Positions 8,656-17,809 of a stretch of DNA of 64,000 nucleotides are shown here, piece after piece. The stretch spans positions 52,079-116,078 of the forward strand of contig RFFC02000026.1 in NCBI GenBank assembly GCA_005518205.2. The letters are read 5' to 3'. Each line of letters opens with the position of its first letter. Within the stretch, counting starts at the first letter, position 1. The notes below the pieces were generated by a model. It was not told the origin of the DNA, did no database searches, and saw nothing but the letters and a program-made list of their open reading frames with translations. Source of the stretch: Hormoscilla sp. GUM202. Lineage in GTDB: Bacteria; Cyanobacteriota; Cyanobacteriia; Cyanobacteriales; Desertifilaceae. The position numbers were made by a program, and so were the translations under genes.

Positions 8656-8804
8656 AATTTTTTTCGTGGCAACTTGATGTTAAGAGCATCTAGAGAAGCT
8701 CAAAACTCCAATATGCCTTGGCCTTAGCAGATTGACTGAAGAGCTAGGGCGTGTCATCAGTTAGAAAAAAGATGCTATAGTAGTTAGCAAAAAAGAGGTG
8801 AAAG

Positions 8805-9545
8805 ATGCACCGATACGCACTCCGCGATGACCAGTGGGAACGGATGAAAGACTTGCTCCCTGGACGTGAGGGGCATGTGGGCGGTACAGCGAAGAACAAT
8901 CGACTCTTTGTGGAGGCGGTGCTTTATCGCTATCGAGCTGGGATCCCCTGGCGAGACTTGCCCGAACGGCGACTTTCGGGTAATTCACACTCGTTTTAGC
9001 CGTTGGAGCCAAAGTGGTGTCTGGGAAAGGGTTTTTCAGGTTTTAGCGGATGATGCCGATAACGAATATGCGATGCTCGATTCTACCATCGTCTCGTGTC
9101 CGAGAGCGCCCACCTTGTCGTGCCGCTCCTGCGCACGACATGGGTGGGCGTCTCTGGACACGACAGGGCTGATCAGCATAGTGCAGGGGCCAAAAAAAAG
9201 ACGATGGTAGTGATCAAGCCATCGGGCGTAGCAAAGGTGGACTCAGTACGAAGATTCATGCCATCTGCGATGCCCTGGGCAATCCCACAGGATTTCACCT
9301 GACAGGGGGCCAAACTCACGATCTGGCCGGTGCAGATGTTCTGCTCGAAGGGATTGAGGCCTCTGCCTCCGCCGCCGATCGGGCCTCTGATGCTGACGAG
9401 CGTGTCCGAAAGCGATTAGAGAAAGACAAATGTAGTGCGGTGATTCCATCAAAAGCTAATCGGAAAGATGACAAAACCTTGCGCTGGCAAGGCAGGTTTG
9501 GTGGAGGTCACTTATCTCTTTCTCACAAGGGTAAAGGTGCTGTAG
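8805..9545 (+). pseudogene. IS5-type transposase, broken
   Basis: The first frame (8805-8999) encodes the DUF4096-type N terminus, MHRYALRDDQWERMKDLLPG through GIPWRDLPER. Coding then shifts frame to FRVIHTRFSRWSQSGVWERV and MLDSTIV, is interrupted by a palindromic element at 9094-9163, and resumes in another frame with the DDE region (GGLSTKIHAICDALGNPTGF, LTGGQTHDLAGADVLL). It stops short of the usual C terminus. With at least two frameshifts and an insertion it cannot make an active transposase. No right-hand terminal repeat was identified. Confidence 0.8.
9094..9163. repeat. Palindromic element, family A copy 2, inside the transposase relic
   Basis: An inverted repeat with arms TCGTGTCCGAGAGCGCCCACC and GGTGGGCGTCTCTGGACACGA (21 bases each, with a few mismatches) around TTGTCGTGCCG and GCACGACAT. 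The inner arms and core match the element at 2896-2969. It interrupts the transposase coding sequence just after STIV, so it moved after the IS arrived. Confidence 0.75.
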
Positions 9546-9916
9546 GGGTTATCGGAAATTCAGAGAACCCTGTATCTGTAAGTGCCGGGGCAAAGGCACA
9601 GTTCAGTTGCGCTGTTGCTTTGGACTGCGGTGCGACTTACGCGACAGCAGGGGCTAAAGTGACCGGTTTAAAATGGGACACGTCCTCACAGGAATGGAAG
9701 TCGGCAAAGTGGGTTGAAGACAGGTTGCTGTTGACGTTCTCTACCATGTCGATCAGTAGACTGTGACCGTCTCAGTTTGCATAGAGTAGTTGTTCACTCA
9801 CTAGGGTTCTTGGCACCGCCGGTGGTAGCTGATTCTTCTGTACCTCACCAGATTGAAAAACGCTATAATAGTTGCCTAGTATGGCAACATGACAAAATCA
9901 ATGTAGGAGTTCTAAA
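9546..9916. other. Unassigned stretch after the IS5 relic
   Basis: An open frame continues from the transposase into this stretch up to 9766, but its composition (GAKAQFSCAVALDCGATY) matches no family I recognise. A TATAAT-like box at about 9861 and TAGGAG at 9904 precede the tiny lipoprotein-like ORF at 9917. I see no other gene. Confidence 0.4.
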
Positions 9917-9973
9917 ATGAAGATGTGGAAATTAATGGGTGCTTGTTTAGCCGGGTGCATCTCACTTTTGTAA
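9917..9973 (+). pseudogene. Truncated lipoprotein start (18 aa)
   Basis: An 18-residue ORF, MKMWKLMGACLAGCISLL, with a TAGGAG ribosome site 7 nt upstream and a lipobox-like LAGC. It looks like the beginning of a lipoprotein signal peptide cut off by a stop codon. A palindromic repeat cluster begins immediately after the stop, so the rest of the gene was probably lost when that DNA arrived. Confidence 0.4.
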
Positions 9974-10101
9974 TCTAGCCCCTGCGCGAGGAAGGGGCCC
10001 TCCGCGTGGGCTAAGTTCATGTAGCCCCACCCTTTAGGGTGAGGGCTAACAGCCCGCCTGCGCGGGCTGAGTTCCTGTAGCGGCAGGTTTTAACCTGCTA
10101 C
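9974..10101. repeat. REP-like palindrome cluster
   Basis: Four consecutive hairpins: one around GAAGGGGCCCTCC, then CACCCTTTAGGGTG, GCCCGCCTGCGCGGGC and GTAGCGGCAGGTTTTAACCTGCTAC (the last arms paired over 9 bp). The second and third are variants of the palindromes in the 79-bp array at 985-1453. The last hairpin overlaps the original stop of the LRR gene on the minus strand and may act as its terminator. Confidence 0.8.
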
Positions 10102-10212
10102 TTTATAAAATCAGTTGAATCAAATTGATCCGGAGTAGTTCCCGGCAAAATTGCCAACAGTTCCCCCCCTACAAAAACATCCTCTCTGGTTAATGGATTT
10201 TTTATAAAGGCC

Positions 10213-13200
10213 TCAGAGTGGAACTGAATGGCAGTCGAACTGCCCATCGAGACGAATTCTATATAACTTAGAAAAAGACAAATTAGCTATTAACTTTATC
10301 TTGTCCGCCCCATTCTCAAAGTCGCCGATGGTCGTATGGTGGTCGAAGCGCGGGTCCTTGGTCGTATCATCATGGGCCACCTGCAAGTTAAAAATATCCG
10401 CACCCTCGTTTCCATAAAGCATATTGCTTCCACCGTTCCCGTCGAGAATATCGTCTCCATTTCCGCCATAGAGGGTATCATTTTCACTTCCGCCATGGAG
10501 GTAATCGTTTCCACTTCCGCCATAGAGGGTATCTTCTCCAGGTCCGCTATCGAGGTTATCGTTGCCCCCGTTTCCGTAAAGCAAATCGTTTCTCTTCTCC
10601 AAGGAGCTCCAGAAGTCATTGTCTTTTGCTCCCCCGTGAAATTCGGTCCCCCTCGTACCGCTCGAGTCGTATCTTTCCAGGGAGATCGCTTCCAAATTGC
10701 TGAGCTCAATTAACTCAGAGGGGAGCGTACCGCTCAGGTCGTTCTGGTCCATCTCGAGGTTTTGCAAATTGCCGAGCGAGCCTAAAAATGAGGGGATCGT
10801 ACCGCTCAGGGAGTTCCCTCGCAGGTCGAGGTTTTGCAAATTGCTGAGCGAGCCTAACTCTGAGGGGATCGTACCGCTCAGAGATTCGTTGTAGGACAGG
10901 TCGAGGACTTGCAAATTGCCGAGCGAGCCTAACTCTGAGGGGATCGTACCGCTCATCATGCGGTTGTAGGACAGGTCGAGGACTTGCAAATTGCCGAGCG
11001 AGCCTAACTCTGAGGGGATCGTACCGCTCAGGGAGTTTTGGGACAGGTCGAGCTCTTGCAAATTGCTGAGGAAGCCTAACTCAGAGGGGATCGTACCGCT
11101 CAGGGATTTGGTTTGGTACAGTTCGAGGACTTGCAAATTGCTGAGGGAGCCTAACTCTGAGGGGATCGTACCGCTCATGTCCCAGTTGCGGTACAGATCG
11201 AGGACTTGCAAATTGCTGAGCGAGCCTAACTCAGAGGGGATCGTACCGCTCATGAAGTTCCTTTCCAGGTCGAGGACTTGCAAATTGCTGAGGGAGCCTA
11301 ACTCAGAGGGGAGCGTACCGCTCAGGTTGTTCACCTGCATGTCGAGTTCTTGCAAATTGCCGAGCGAGCCTAAAAATGAGGGGAGCGTACCGCCCATTTC
11401 GTTCCACTCCAGATCGAGGACTTGCAAATTGCTGAGGGAGCCTAACTCTGAGGGGATCGTACCGCTCAGGTGTCTGTTGTGGGACAGGTCGAGGACTTGC
11501 AAATTGCTGAGGGAGCCTAACTCTGAGGGGATCGTACCGCTCAGGTGCTTCAAGTCGCCGTACCGACGGTCCCGGTTCTCATTGGTATGGCCGGACAGTT
11601 CGAGCTCTTGCAAATTGCCGAGCAAGCCTAACTCTGAGGGGATGGTACCGTAAATGTCCAAGTTGTCGTTCAGGTTGAGGACTTGCAAATTGCTGAGGTT
11701 GCCTAACTCTGAGGGGAGCGTGCCGCTCAGGGAGTTGTCGAGCAGCTCGATTTTTGTCACCCGCGAGCCTACTACCGTTACCCCATGCCAGTCTGAGACT
11801 TCATTAGCCTTGGGGGGAGTTTCGCTGCTGACATCCCACTTCGTCTGCCAACTGTCCCCATTCATGCTGTGATAGAGAGCCTTCAGGGCTGCATAATCAT
11901 TGGCATTCAGAACTTCATCTTCTGCTGCCTCAGAAGTCGATCGGACGTCAATGTTAAATTCATCGGATACCTTGTTTCCCGCATCATCCGATGCCGTTAC
12001 TGTCACGGTAAAACTGCCCTCAGCAGTAGGGGTGCCGCCGATCGCCCCACTACTAGAGTCAATGGTTAAACCGTCTGGCAAACCCTCGGCGCTGTAGCTA
12101 GTAATGTTGTCGTTGATGTCACCGAAGTAAGTGCTGACATCTTTGCTGAAGTTCTCACCAGCCTCGACATCGGGAATTTGAGTTTTCACATAGGGGGGAT
12201 TTTCCAATTGTTCGTTTGTTGACAAAGCCTTGACACTGTCGGGAATCGTACCGCGCAGGCGGTTGTTGGACAGGTCAAGGTTGCTGAGGACTCCGTTGTT
12301 TGCAGCGAGACTATATACTAAGGGGATCGTACCGGTCAGAGAATTATTGCTCAGATCGAGGTTTACCAACTTGACTTGGGTATACCTATGGGGGATGGTA
12401 CCGGTCAGAGAATTATTGCTCAGATCGAGGGTTTGCACATTTCGCAAATTCCTGAACGAGAAATACTTAAGGGGGATAGTACCGGTCAGGGAATTGCCGT
12501 TCAAATACAGCTCTTGCAAATTGTTGAGGCTGCCATACTCGGAGGGCAGCGTACCGGTCACGTGATTGTTGTCTAGGTGCAGCTCTTGCAAATTGCCGAG
12601 CGAACTTAATTCAGGGGGGAGCGTACCGTTCAGGTCGTTCTCCGACAGGTCGAGGTCTTGCAAATTGCCGAGGTCGCCTAACTCCGAGGGGATGGCACCG
12701 GTCAGGTCGTTCTCCGACAGGTCGAGCGAGAGCAAATTGCCGAGCGAGGCTAACTCCGAGGGGATGGCATTGCTCAGGGAGTTCTCCGACAGGTCGAGCT
12801 GTTGCAAATTGCCGAGCGAGCCTAACTCGGAGGGAATGGCATTGCTCAGGGAGTTCTCCGACAGGTCGAGCTCTCGTAATTTGCCGAGGTCGCCGAGCTC
12901 GGAGGGGAGCGTACCGCTCAAAGAGTTGGAGGGCAGGTCGATCGCCGTCACCCGGTTGCCCACTACCGTCACCCCAAACCAGCCATTTACAGCATCAACA
13001 GAGGGGGGAGTTTCGCTGTCGAAATCCCAGCCTGTCTTGTTTTTCCAGCGCTTCCCATTCGTACTGGCATGGAGAGCCTTCAGGGCTGCATAATCACCGG
13101 CATTGAGAATCGATTGGTCAACGCTGGCATCGAAAATTGATTGAAAGTCAATGCTGTATAGCCGCGCTTCGTTTGCAAAACTCTGAACCAGGAGATCGTT

Positions 13201-13986
13201 GTTAAAGCCATTGCCATCATAATCGGCAATATACAGTTTCCTGCCGTCACCGTTAAACTGAAGCGCTGAGGGGAGTAGATATTCGGTGAAATTTTCTTTA
13301 TCATCCGAGCCCAATATCCTCAAAGTACGGGACCGCTCCCCTCGGGGATGTTTTTTCTGAACCAGAATCTCATCCAAGCCATCACCATTCAGATCTTCGA
13401 CGTATAAATTGGTGAGGTCGCCCGAGAGTTCGAAACTCTCCGGCAGGGGGATGCGGGTAAAGCTGTCGTTATCTTCCGATAATTCCGACAAGAGTACCTG
13501 GGCAGTCAGACTGTCATCGTCGTCCCAACCGCCCTTTTTTTGGCGCAGTACATCGTCGCGATCGTCTCCATTAAAGTCGCCGATATACAAGTTGGTGAGG
13601 TCGCCCTTGAGCTCGAAACTCTCCGGCAGGGGGATGCGGGTAAAGTTGCCGTCACCCTGGGACAAGAGTACGTGGGCGGTCATCCGGTCATCGTCGTCCC
13701 AACTGCCCTTTTCTTGACGGAATATGTCGTCGCGATCGTCTCCATTAAAATCGCCAATGTATAAATTGGCGAAGTCGCCTTTGAGAGCGAAATCCTCCGG
13801 CAGGGTGATGGGGTTAAAGTTGCCGTCGCCTTGGGACAAGAGGATCTGAGCAGTTGTACGGTCATCGTCGTCCCAAATGCCCTTTTCTTGGCGAAGTACA
13901 TCGCTTTGACCGTCCCCATCAAAGTCCCCGATGTATAAGTTCGTTAAATCACCCTTGACGGCAAGACTTTCCGGCAGCTTGGTGGC
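10213..13986 (-). CDS. Main open fragment of the LRR / FG-GAP / RTX protein
   Basis: The open frame extends to the IS boundary near 13986; the first ATG is at 13839, giving 1208 residues. From that Met the domains are: FG-GAP/VCBS repeats to about residue 235 (NLYIGDFNGDDRDD), a first plant-type LRR array to about 530 (LDLSENSLSNAIPSELGSLG units of about 24 residues), a He_PIG/cadherin-like domain (AEGLPDGLTIDSSSGAI), a second LRR array to about 1065, and RTX calcium-binding nonapeptides (LYGGSGNDYLHGG). RTX repeats mark type I secretion, so it was probably a cell-surface or exported adhesion protein. Confidence 0.8.
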   Translation of the reverse strand, partial: ATKLPESLAVKGDLTNLYIGDFDGDGQSDVLRQEKGIWDDDDRTTAQILLSQGDGNFNPITLPEDFALKGDFANLYIGDFNGDDRDDIFRQEKGSWDDDDRMTAHVLLSQGDGNFTRIPLPESFELKGDLTNLYIGDFNGDDRDDVLRQKKGGWDDDDSLTAQVLLSELSEDNDSFTRIPLPESFELSGDLTNLYVEDLNGDGLDEILVQKKHPRGERSRTLRILGSDDKENFTEYLLPSALQFNGDGRKLYIADYDGNGFNNDLLVQSFANEARLYSIDFQSIFDASVDQSILNAGDYAALKALHASTNGKRWKNKTGWDFDSETPPSVDAVNGWFGVTVVGNRVTAIDLPSNSLSGTLPSELGDLGKLRELDLSENSLSNAIPSELGSLGNLQQLDLSENSLSNAIPSELASLGNLLSLDLSENDLTGAIPSELGDLGNLQDLDLSENDLNGTLPPELSSLGNLQELHLDNNHVTGTLPSEYGSLNNLQELYLNGNSLTGTIPLKYFSFRNLRNVQTLDLSNNSLTGTIPHRYTQVKLVNLDLSNNSLTGTIPLVYSLAANNGVLSNLDLSNNRLRGTIPDSVKALSTNEQLENPPYVKTQIPDVEAGENFSKDVSTYFGDINDNITSYSAEGLPDGLTIDSSSGAIGGTPTAEGSFTVTVTASDDAGNKVSDEFNIDVRSTSEAAEDEVLNANDYAALKALYHSMNGDSWQTKWDVSSETPPKANEVSDWHGVTVVGSRVTKIELLDNSLSGTLPSELGNLSNLQVLNLNDNLDIYGTIPSELGLLGNLQELELSGHTNENRDRRYGDLKHLSGTIPSELGSLSNLQVLDLSHNRHLSGTIPSELGSLSNLQVLDLEWNEMGGTLPSFLGSLGNLQELDMQVNNLSGTLPSELGSLSNLQVLDLERNFMSGTIPSELGSLSNLQVLDLYRNWDMSGTIPSELGSLSNLQVLELYQTKSLSGTIPSELGFLSNLQELDLSQNSLSGTIPSELGSLGNLQVLDLSYNRMMSGTIPSELGSLGNLQVLDLSYNESLSGTIPSELGSLSNLQNLDLRGNSLSGTIPSFLGSLGNLQNLEMDQNDLSGTLPSELIELSNLEAISLERYDSSGTRGTEFHGGAKDNDFWSSLEKRNDLLYGNGGNDNLDSGPGEDTLYGGSGNDYLHGGSENDTLYGGNGDDILDGNGGSNMLYGNEGADIFNLQVAHDDTTKDPRFDHHTTIGDFENGADKIKLIANLSFSKLYRIRLDGQFDCHSVPL

Positions 13987-14433
13987 AAGACAATCAAAAT
14001 CATTACTCCCATCTCAAAGAGTTAGCGATTGATTTGGATGGAGGCTCTGCAACTCGCAGTGACCGCACGCAATTGCTCGAGCGCATGGTTGAGTTTTCCC
14101 AAACCACTGGGATGAAAATTAGACTGATTTACTACCCTCCGTATCACAGCAAATACAACCAGATTGAGCGGTGTTGGGCGGCACTGGAAAACTATTGGAA
14201 CGGAGCTATCTTAGATTCAGTTGAAACGGCAGTTAAATGGGCTAGCAATATGACCTGGAAAGGTATTAAACCGATTGTTAATTTGGTCACAACTACCTAT
14301 GAAACTGGGGTTAAAGTCTTAGCAGATGCCTTAAAACCCTACAAAGTCTTTTGGCAACGCTCTGAAAACTTGCCCAAATGGGATATCACCATTGTCCCCT
14401 ATTGACTGGTATCTTATTTTCCCGCAAGTCCCC
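13987..14433 (+). mobile_element. ISAzo13-family IS remnant (3' end of transposase and right terminal repeat)
   Basis: Coding from about 13990 to 14404 gives the C-terminal part of an ISAzo13-type transposase: DLDGGSATRSDRTQLLERMV, YYPPYHSKYNQIERCW (the final catalytic region) and LPKWDITIVPY. The right end carries CTGGTATCTTATTTTCCCGC followed by AAGTCCC, which is the terminal repeat also found on the MITE at 37376-37465. The left end and the first part of the transposase are missing, so a deletion removed them together with part of the host LRR gene. Confidence 0.8.
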
Positions 14434-14434
14434 T

Positions 14435-14456
14435 AATCCTAAAATAGGATTTTTTT
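14435..14456 (+). terminator. Possible terminator after the transposase remnant
   Basis: A 7-bp stem AATCCTA / TAGGATT with an AAA loop is followed by a run of T. It lies just outside the right IS end on the plus strand. The stem is short, so this is tentative. Confidence 0.35.
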
Positions 14457-14469
14457 ACAACTAATCTGC

Positions 14470-14808
14470 TTAAGAAATTCTTAAGGATGCGCCACGCTGC
14501 GCTCTCGGAACCGGACCGAGCGCAGAGGGGACCGTACCGCTCAGGTCATTTCCGTGCAGCCAGAGATATTGCAAATTGCTGAGGTTGCCTAACTCGGAGG
14601 GCAGGGTACCGCTCAGCTTGTTCTCGTTCAGCTCGATTTTCGTCACCCGCGAGCCGACTACCGTGACCCCATGCCAGTTATTAACTTCTGAAGCATCGGG
14701 GGGAGTTTCGCTGGTGAAGTCCCAGCCTGTCTTGTTTTTCCAGCGCTTCCCATTCGTACTGTTATAGAGAGCCTTCAGGGCTTTGAAATCACCTGCATCG
14801 ATTTTCAT
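14470..14808 (-). CDS. N-terminal LRR fragment of the split surface protein
   Basis: A 112-residue ORF that begins MKIDAGDFKALKALYNSTNG, carries an LRR N-cap (WHGVTVVGSRVTKIELNENK) and about two LRRs, then leaves the LRR pattern at GPVPRAQRG near 14515. The same N-cap motif (ALKALHASTNGKRWKNKTGW) occurs again in the main fragment, so this is the start of the same modular gene. No signal peptide is visible, consistent with type I (RTX) export of the whole protein. Confidence 0.7.
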   Translation of the reverse strand: MKIDAGDFKALKALYNSTNGKRWKNKTGWDFTSETPPDASEVNNWHGVTVVGSRVTKIELNENKLSGTLPSELGNLSNLQYLWLHGNDLSGTVPSALGPVPRAQRGASLRIS

Positions 14809-15570
14809 TTTTTACAACCTCAAAGTTACAGTTACATGTTCGCTGGGGTCTCGCCGGCTCTTCTGGCCAGCAATCAAGATATTTTATCCGCTTACTCTAT
14901 CTTACTCTACCATACAATATTTGACATCCCCGACAGCCATTTTTGGTAAATTTCTCCGCTACAATGCCATTTTGGGGTCGATCGCCAGGCCATAATGGCC
15001 AATTTGGGGTTTTGAGGGCACTAATCACTTCACTAATGTGGCAATGTGGCCGGTAGGTGATGCCAAACCCACCGGTTCTTCTCAATCTAGTAGTATGCTA
15101 TGCTATTTTAGCATACCCTTTTGGGCTCCAGCGTTACAGCCTTATTACGCTGGTTTGCGGTAACGAGGCTTAAATAGGTGAGCTTTTTCTAGCCGTGAGC
15201 ATCTGTCCTAGCGGTGTCACCGGCTTGGGCTACCAGCTCTCCTATCTTTATATACTAACAAATGAAACTCAGATATGGGCGGCAGTGAGAAAAATATACC
15301 CAAAGGATTAGTAAATGAGGGGGTGAAGGGATGAGGGGGTGTGTCCTTGGATTTGTTTGTAACCTTAGGTGGGTCTCAATGGGCCGGGTTTTATTCCAGT
15401 GCTTGCCGGTCGCGTCTCGATCGCCAGCTGCTATAATCCCCTACATCTGCGAGCCCAAAGGGGTTGGTTTGTCAGTTTTCTTTTCTCTTCTACTGTTTTT
15501 GCAAGACTCATTACCTCTTTTTCTAACCCATGTAGGGCTATATTGGCCAGGCTCGGCTGATATTAAGACA
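14809..15570. other. Intergenic stretch before ispD with one dispersed repeat
   Basis: About 760 bp without a supported gene. It holds copy 2 of the about 165-bp repeat (14920-15090) and otherwise no recognisable element. Confidence 0.5.
14920..15090 (-). repeat. Dispersed about 165-bp repeat, copy 2
   Basis: The reverse complement of this stretch aligns with 8489-8655: TCCCCGACAGCCATTTTT, GTAAATTTCTCCG, AATGTGGCCGG and TAGGTGATGCCAAACC appear here in inverted order. It lies upstream of the LRR gene start at 14808, so its transcripts could include this DNA, but no gene product is evident. Confidence 0.7.
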
Positions 15571-16263
15571 TCAGACAAATTGCTTATCCCATTGGCGGAG
15601 AATGAATTCGGCGATCGCCATATCTACCGGTGTCGTCACCTTCAGATTCGTCTCTTCCCCCTGGACAACCCGAACAGGCAACCCACACCTTTCAAACAAA
15701 GCAGCATCATCAGTAACATGCCAACCCAGATCCTGCCCCTTTTGGTGACATTGCCGCAAGAGAGGCACCTCAAATCCCTGGGGTGTTTGGGCGGCCCACA
15801 ACTGCTTGCGGTCAGGTGTATTCTGAATCACTCCAGTCTCATCCACTACCTTAATCGTGTCCTTCACTGGCACCGCTGCAATCAAACCCGAACATTCCAG
15901 TAGGGCCTTCGCACAGCGATCGAATAATGTTGGGGTAGCCAGACACCGGGCCCCATCATGAATTAACACCCGCAGCGCATAGTTAGGTAAAGCCTGCAAA
16001 CCATTATAAACTGACTCCTGGCGGGTCGCCCCGCCTGCAATCAGCTTTACAGGCTTACTCAGCGATAAACTAGCGACAATCTGCTGAAAATCATCCCAGT
16101 CAGCAGGTTGTCCGATAATTCCAATCCAGCTAATCAGGCCAGAGGACTGGGCGGAACGCAGAGTCCAAGCGATCAAAGGTTCGCCCAACAAACTCAGGAG
16201 TAGCTTATTGCGACTACTCCCCATGCGCCTGCCCATCCCAGCAGCTGGTATCAATAAATGCAC
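15571..16263 (-). CDS. ispD: 2-C-methyl-D-erythritol 4-phosphate cytidylyltransferase
   Basis: IspD joins CTP to MEP in the non-mevalonate isoprenoid pathway, which feeds carotenoid, chlorophyll phytol and quinone synthesis. The signature PAAGMGRRMGSSRNKLLLSL is at the N terminus, IHDGARCLATP in the middle, and VTDDAALFERCG with GEETNLKVTTP at the end. The 230-residue length is normal. A GTG start at 16261-16263 (VHLLIPAAG) is chosen because AGGAG lies 8 nt upstream and homologues start here; an extension to 16332 is open but unlikely. Confidence 0.93.
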   Translation of the reverse strand: MHLLIPAAGMGRRMGSSRNKLLLSLLGEPLIAWTLRSAQSSGLISWIGIIGQPADWDDFQQIVASLSLSKPVKLIAGGATRQESVYNGLQALPNYALRVLIHDGARCLATPTLFDRCAKALLECSGLIAAVPVKDTIKVVDETGVIQNTPDRKQLWAAQTPQGFEVPLLRQCHQKGQDLGWHVTDDAALFERCGLPVRVVQGEETNLKVTTPVDMAIAEFILRQWDKQFV

Positions 16264-16705
16264 GGTAGTGTCTCCTGTTAGAACATAGACGCTTATAGCT
16301 AAAATATTAAGTATTGTTACTGATAGGAGCACAACAAACCCCTCAAAAGCTTACTAGATAAGGCTTTGAGACCCTGGTAGATATTGCATCTACTTGGCAT
16401 AACACGCCCACGGTACGTGCAAGGCATTACAAGGCGGATCCTTGTAACGAGGAAAAAAGGAGGTAAAAGTACATAGCACTCGCCTGTGCGTCGCAATGCA
16501 ATACGTATACGCGCTCTCAATATGTTGAGGGCATTGCAGGCTATCGCCTTTAGCATAGCAGTGATGGTGTAATTACCATTTCTAATGCTGATGTTGTAGT
16601 TGCCCAAGGTTGTTAACCTTGTGAGGCTTAAATAGCACATCACCTTCTATTAACTCCTGGGAATTAGGCAGTAGAATAAATGGTTGGTAAATTAGGGAGA
16701 ACATC
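16264..16705. other. Intergenic region between ispD and the GT9 gene
   Basis: About 440 bp between two divergently transcribed genes. It must hold both promoters, but I cannot place them with confidence. No gene or RNA is recognised. Confidence 0.4.
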
Positions 16706-17665
16706 ATGAGAGTAGTAGCTCTTGTCCCTGGCGGAATTGGCGACCAAATTCTATTCTTCCCCACCCTGGAGGATCTCAAACAGTCTTACCCGAGCGCAAC
16801 GATCGACGTGATTGTCGAACCCCGCGCTAAAGGAGCCTATCGAGTCTGCAAGTCAGTCAACGAAGTCATCCCCTTTGACTTCAAAGACTGCAACTCTGCC
16901 GCCGACTGGGGCAACTTGCTGGGTGTAATCCGCGATCGGGAGTATGAAGTGGCCCTATCCCTAGGACAGCGCTGGGCCGTAGGACTACTGCTCTGGCTGA
17001 CCGGCATTCCCACCCGGGTTGGCTATAGCGGTCCCTGTTCCCTGTTTCTCACCAACCCAGTCCCCCTGAAGACCGAGCAGTATGCAGCTAGTATGTACCA
17101 CGACCTGCTGCAAGGTCTAAGTATAAATCAGCCCTGTCAAGAACTAACCATTAGCCTGCCCCAAAAAGATCTAAAATGGGCAGAAGCTCAGCAGAGGAGA
17201 CTAGAGATTGCCGAAAGCGGCTACCTACTGATCCACGGCGGTTCCAGCGAACTAGCGCAAGCTAAAGGCATTGACAAAATCTACCCCGTAAAGAACTGGC
17301 AACAGATTATTCAGAACCTGCAACAGCAGCAACCAGACTTACCTATAGTAGTACTTCAAGGACCAGAAGATGCTAAATGGGTAAGTTCTCTGTTGCAGTC
17401 AGTACACAATTTGAAAGTTACCTCACCAGGAGATGTGGGTAAACTAGCGGCAATAATTGCCAGTGCCGACCTCATGCTCTGTACTGACAGTGCCCCCATG
17501 CATCTAGCGATAGGGGTTAAAACTCCCACCATTGCCCTCTTTGGTCCGACGAACCCAGAAAAACTGTTACCCAACTCTGAGAAATATATAGGCATCAAAT
17601 CCCCCACGGGCAAGATGGCAGACATCTCACCGGAAACTGTCCTGGAGAAAATCCTAGGTGGTTAA
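16706..17665 (+). CDS. Glycosyltransferase family 9 (heptosyltransferase-like)
   Basis: A 319-residue GT-B enzyme of the ADP-heptose LPS heptosyltransferase family. It starts MRVVALVPGGIGDQILFFPT (the N-terminal GGIGD motif), and the nucleotide-sugar domain has LIHGGSS, VVLQGPEDAKWV, LMLCTDSAPMHLAIG and IALFGPT. GGGAGA lies 6 nt upstream of the ATG. Cyanobacteria often lack heptose, so the sugar donor is unknown; a role in outer-membrane or surface polysaccharide is the fair inference. Confidence 0.85.
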   Translation: MRVVALVPGGIGDQILFFPTLEDLKQSYPSATIDVIVEPRAKGAYRVCKSVNEVIPFDFKDCNSAADWGNLLGVIRDREYEVALSLGQRWAVGLLLWLTGIPTRVGYSGPCSLFLTNPVPLKTEQYAASMYHDLLQGLSINQPCQELTISLPQKDLKWAEAQQRRLEIAESGYLLIHGGSSELAQAKGIDKIYPVKNWQQIIQNLQQQQPDLPIVVLQGPEDAKWVSSLLQSVHNLKVTSPGDVGKLAAIIASADLMLCTDSAPMHLAIGVKTPTIALFGPTNPEKLLPNSEKYIGIKSPTGKMADISPETVLEKILGG

Positions 17666-17809
17666 TTGCTAATGGTAAATGGTTAATTGTCAATTGTGAA
17701 GCCAATCGCCAATAATTTTCAATTAACCATTCACAATTTTCACAACAGCGTCGTTCCGCTAATAATTGCTCTTTCTAGTTGTCAACCAGGTGCTCCATCG
17801 CAGAGCATG

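Larger units (their letters stand above)
10098..14808 (-). pseudogene. Split leucine-rich-repeat / FG-GAP / RTX surface protein gene
   Basis: The full original gene runs from the ATG at 14808 to a TAG at 10098. Its N-terminal LRR part (14808 to about 14515) is separated from the rest by an ISAzo13-family remnant. The remaining 3.8 kb is open to 10213, where a frameshift near 10262 gives a false end. In another frame the expected RTX C terminus continues as NPLTREDVFVGGELLAILPG then TTPDQFDSTDF, ending at 10098. Each half may still be expressed, but the intact secreted protein is not encoded. A sequencing error could explain the 3' frameshift, but not the transposase insertion. Confidence 0.75.

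Noticed and set aside
9440..9766. Plus-strand ORF running from the IS5 relic
   Set aside because: Its first part is the transposase frame and the rest has no recognisable domain.
10991..11653. Long plus-strand ORFs inside the LRR gene (also 12230-13093)
   Set aside because: They read as the antisense of LRR repeats (repeated EPNSEGIVPLR-type text) and are a codon-bias by-product.
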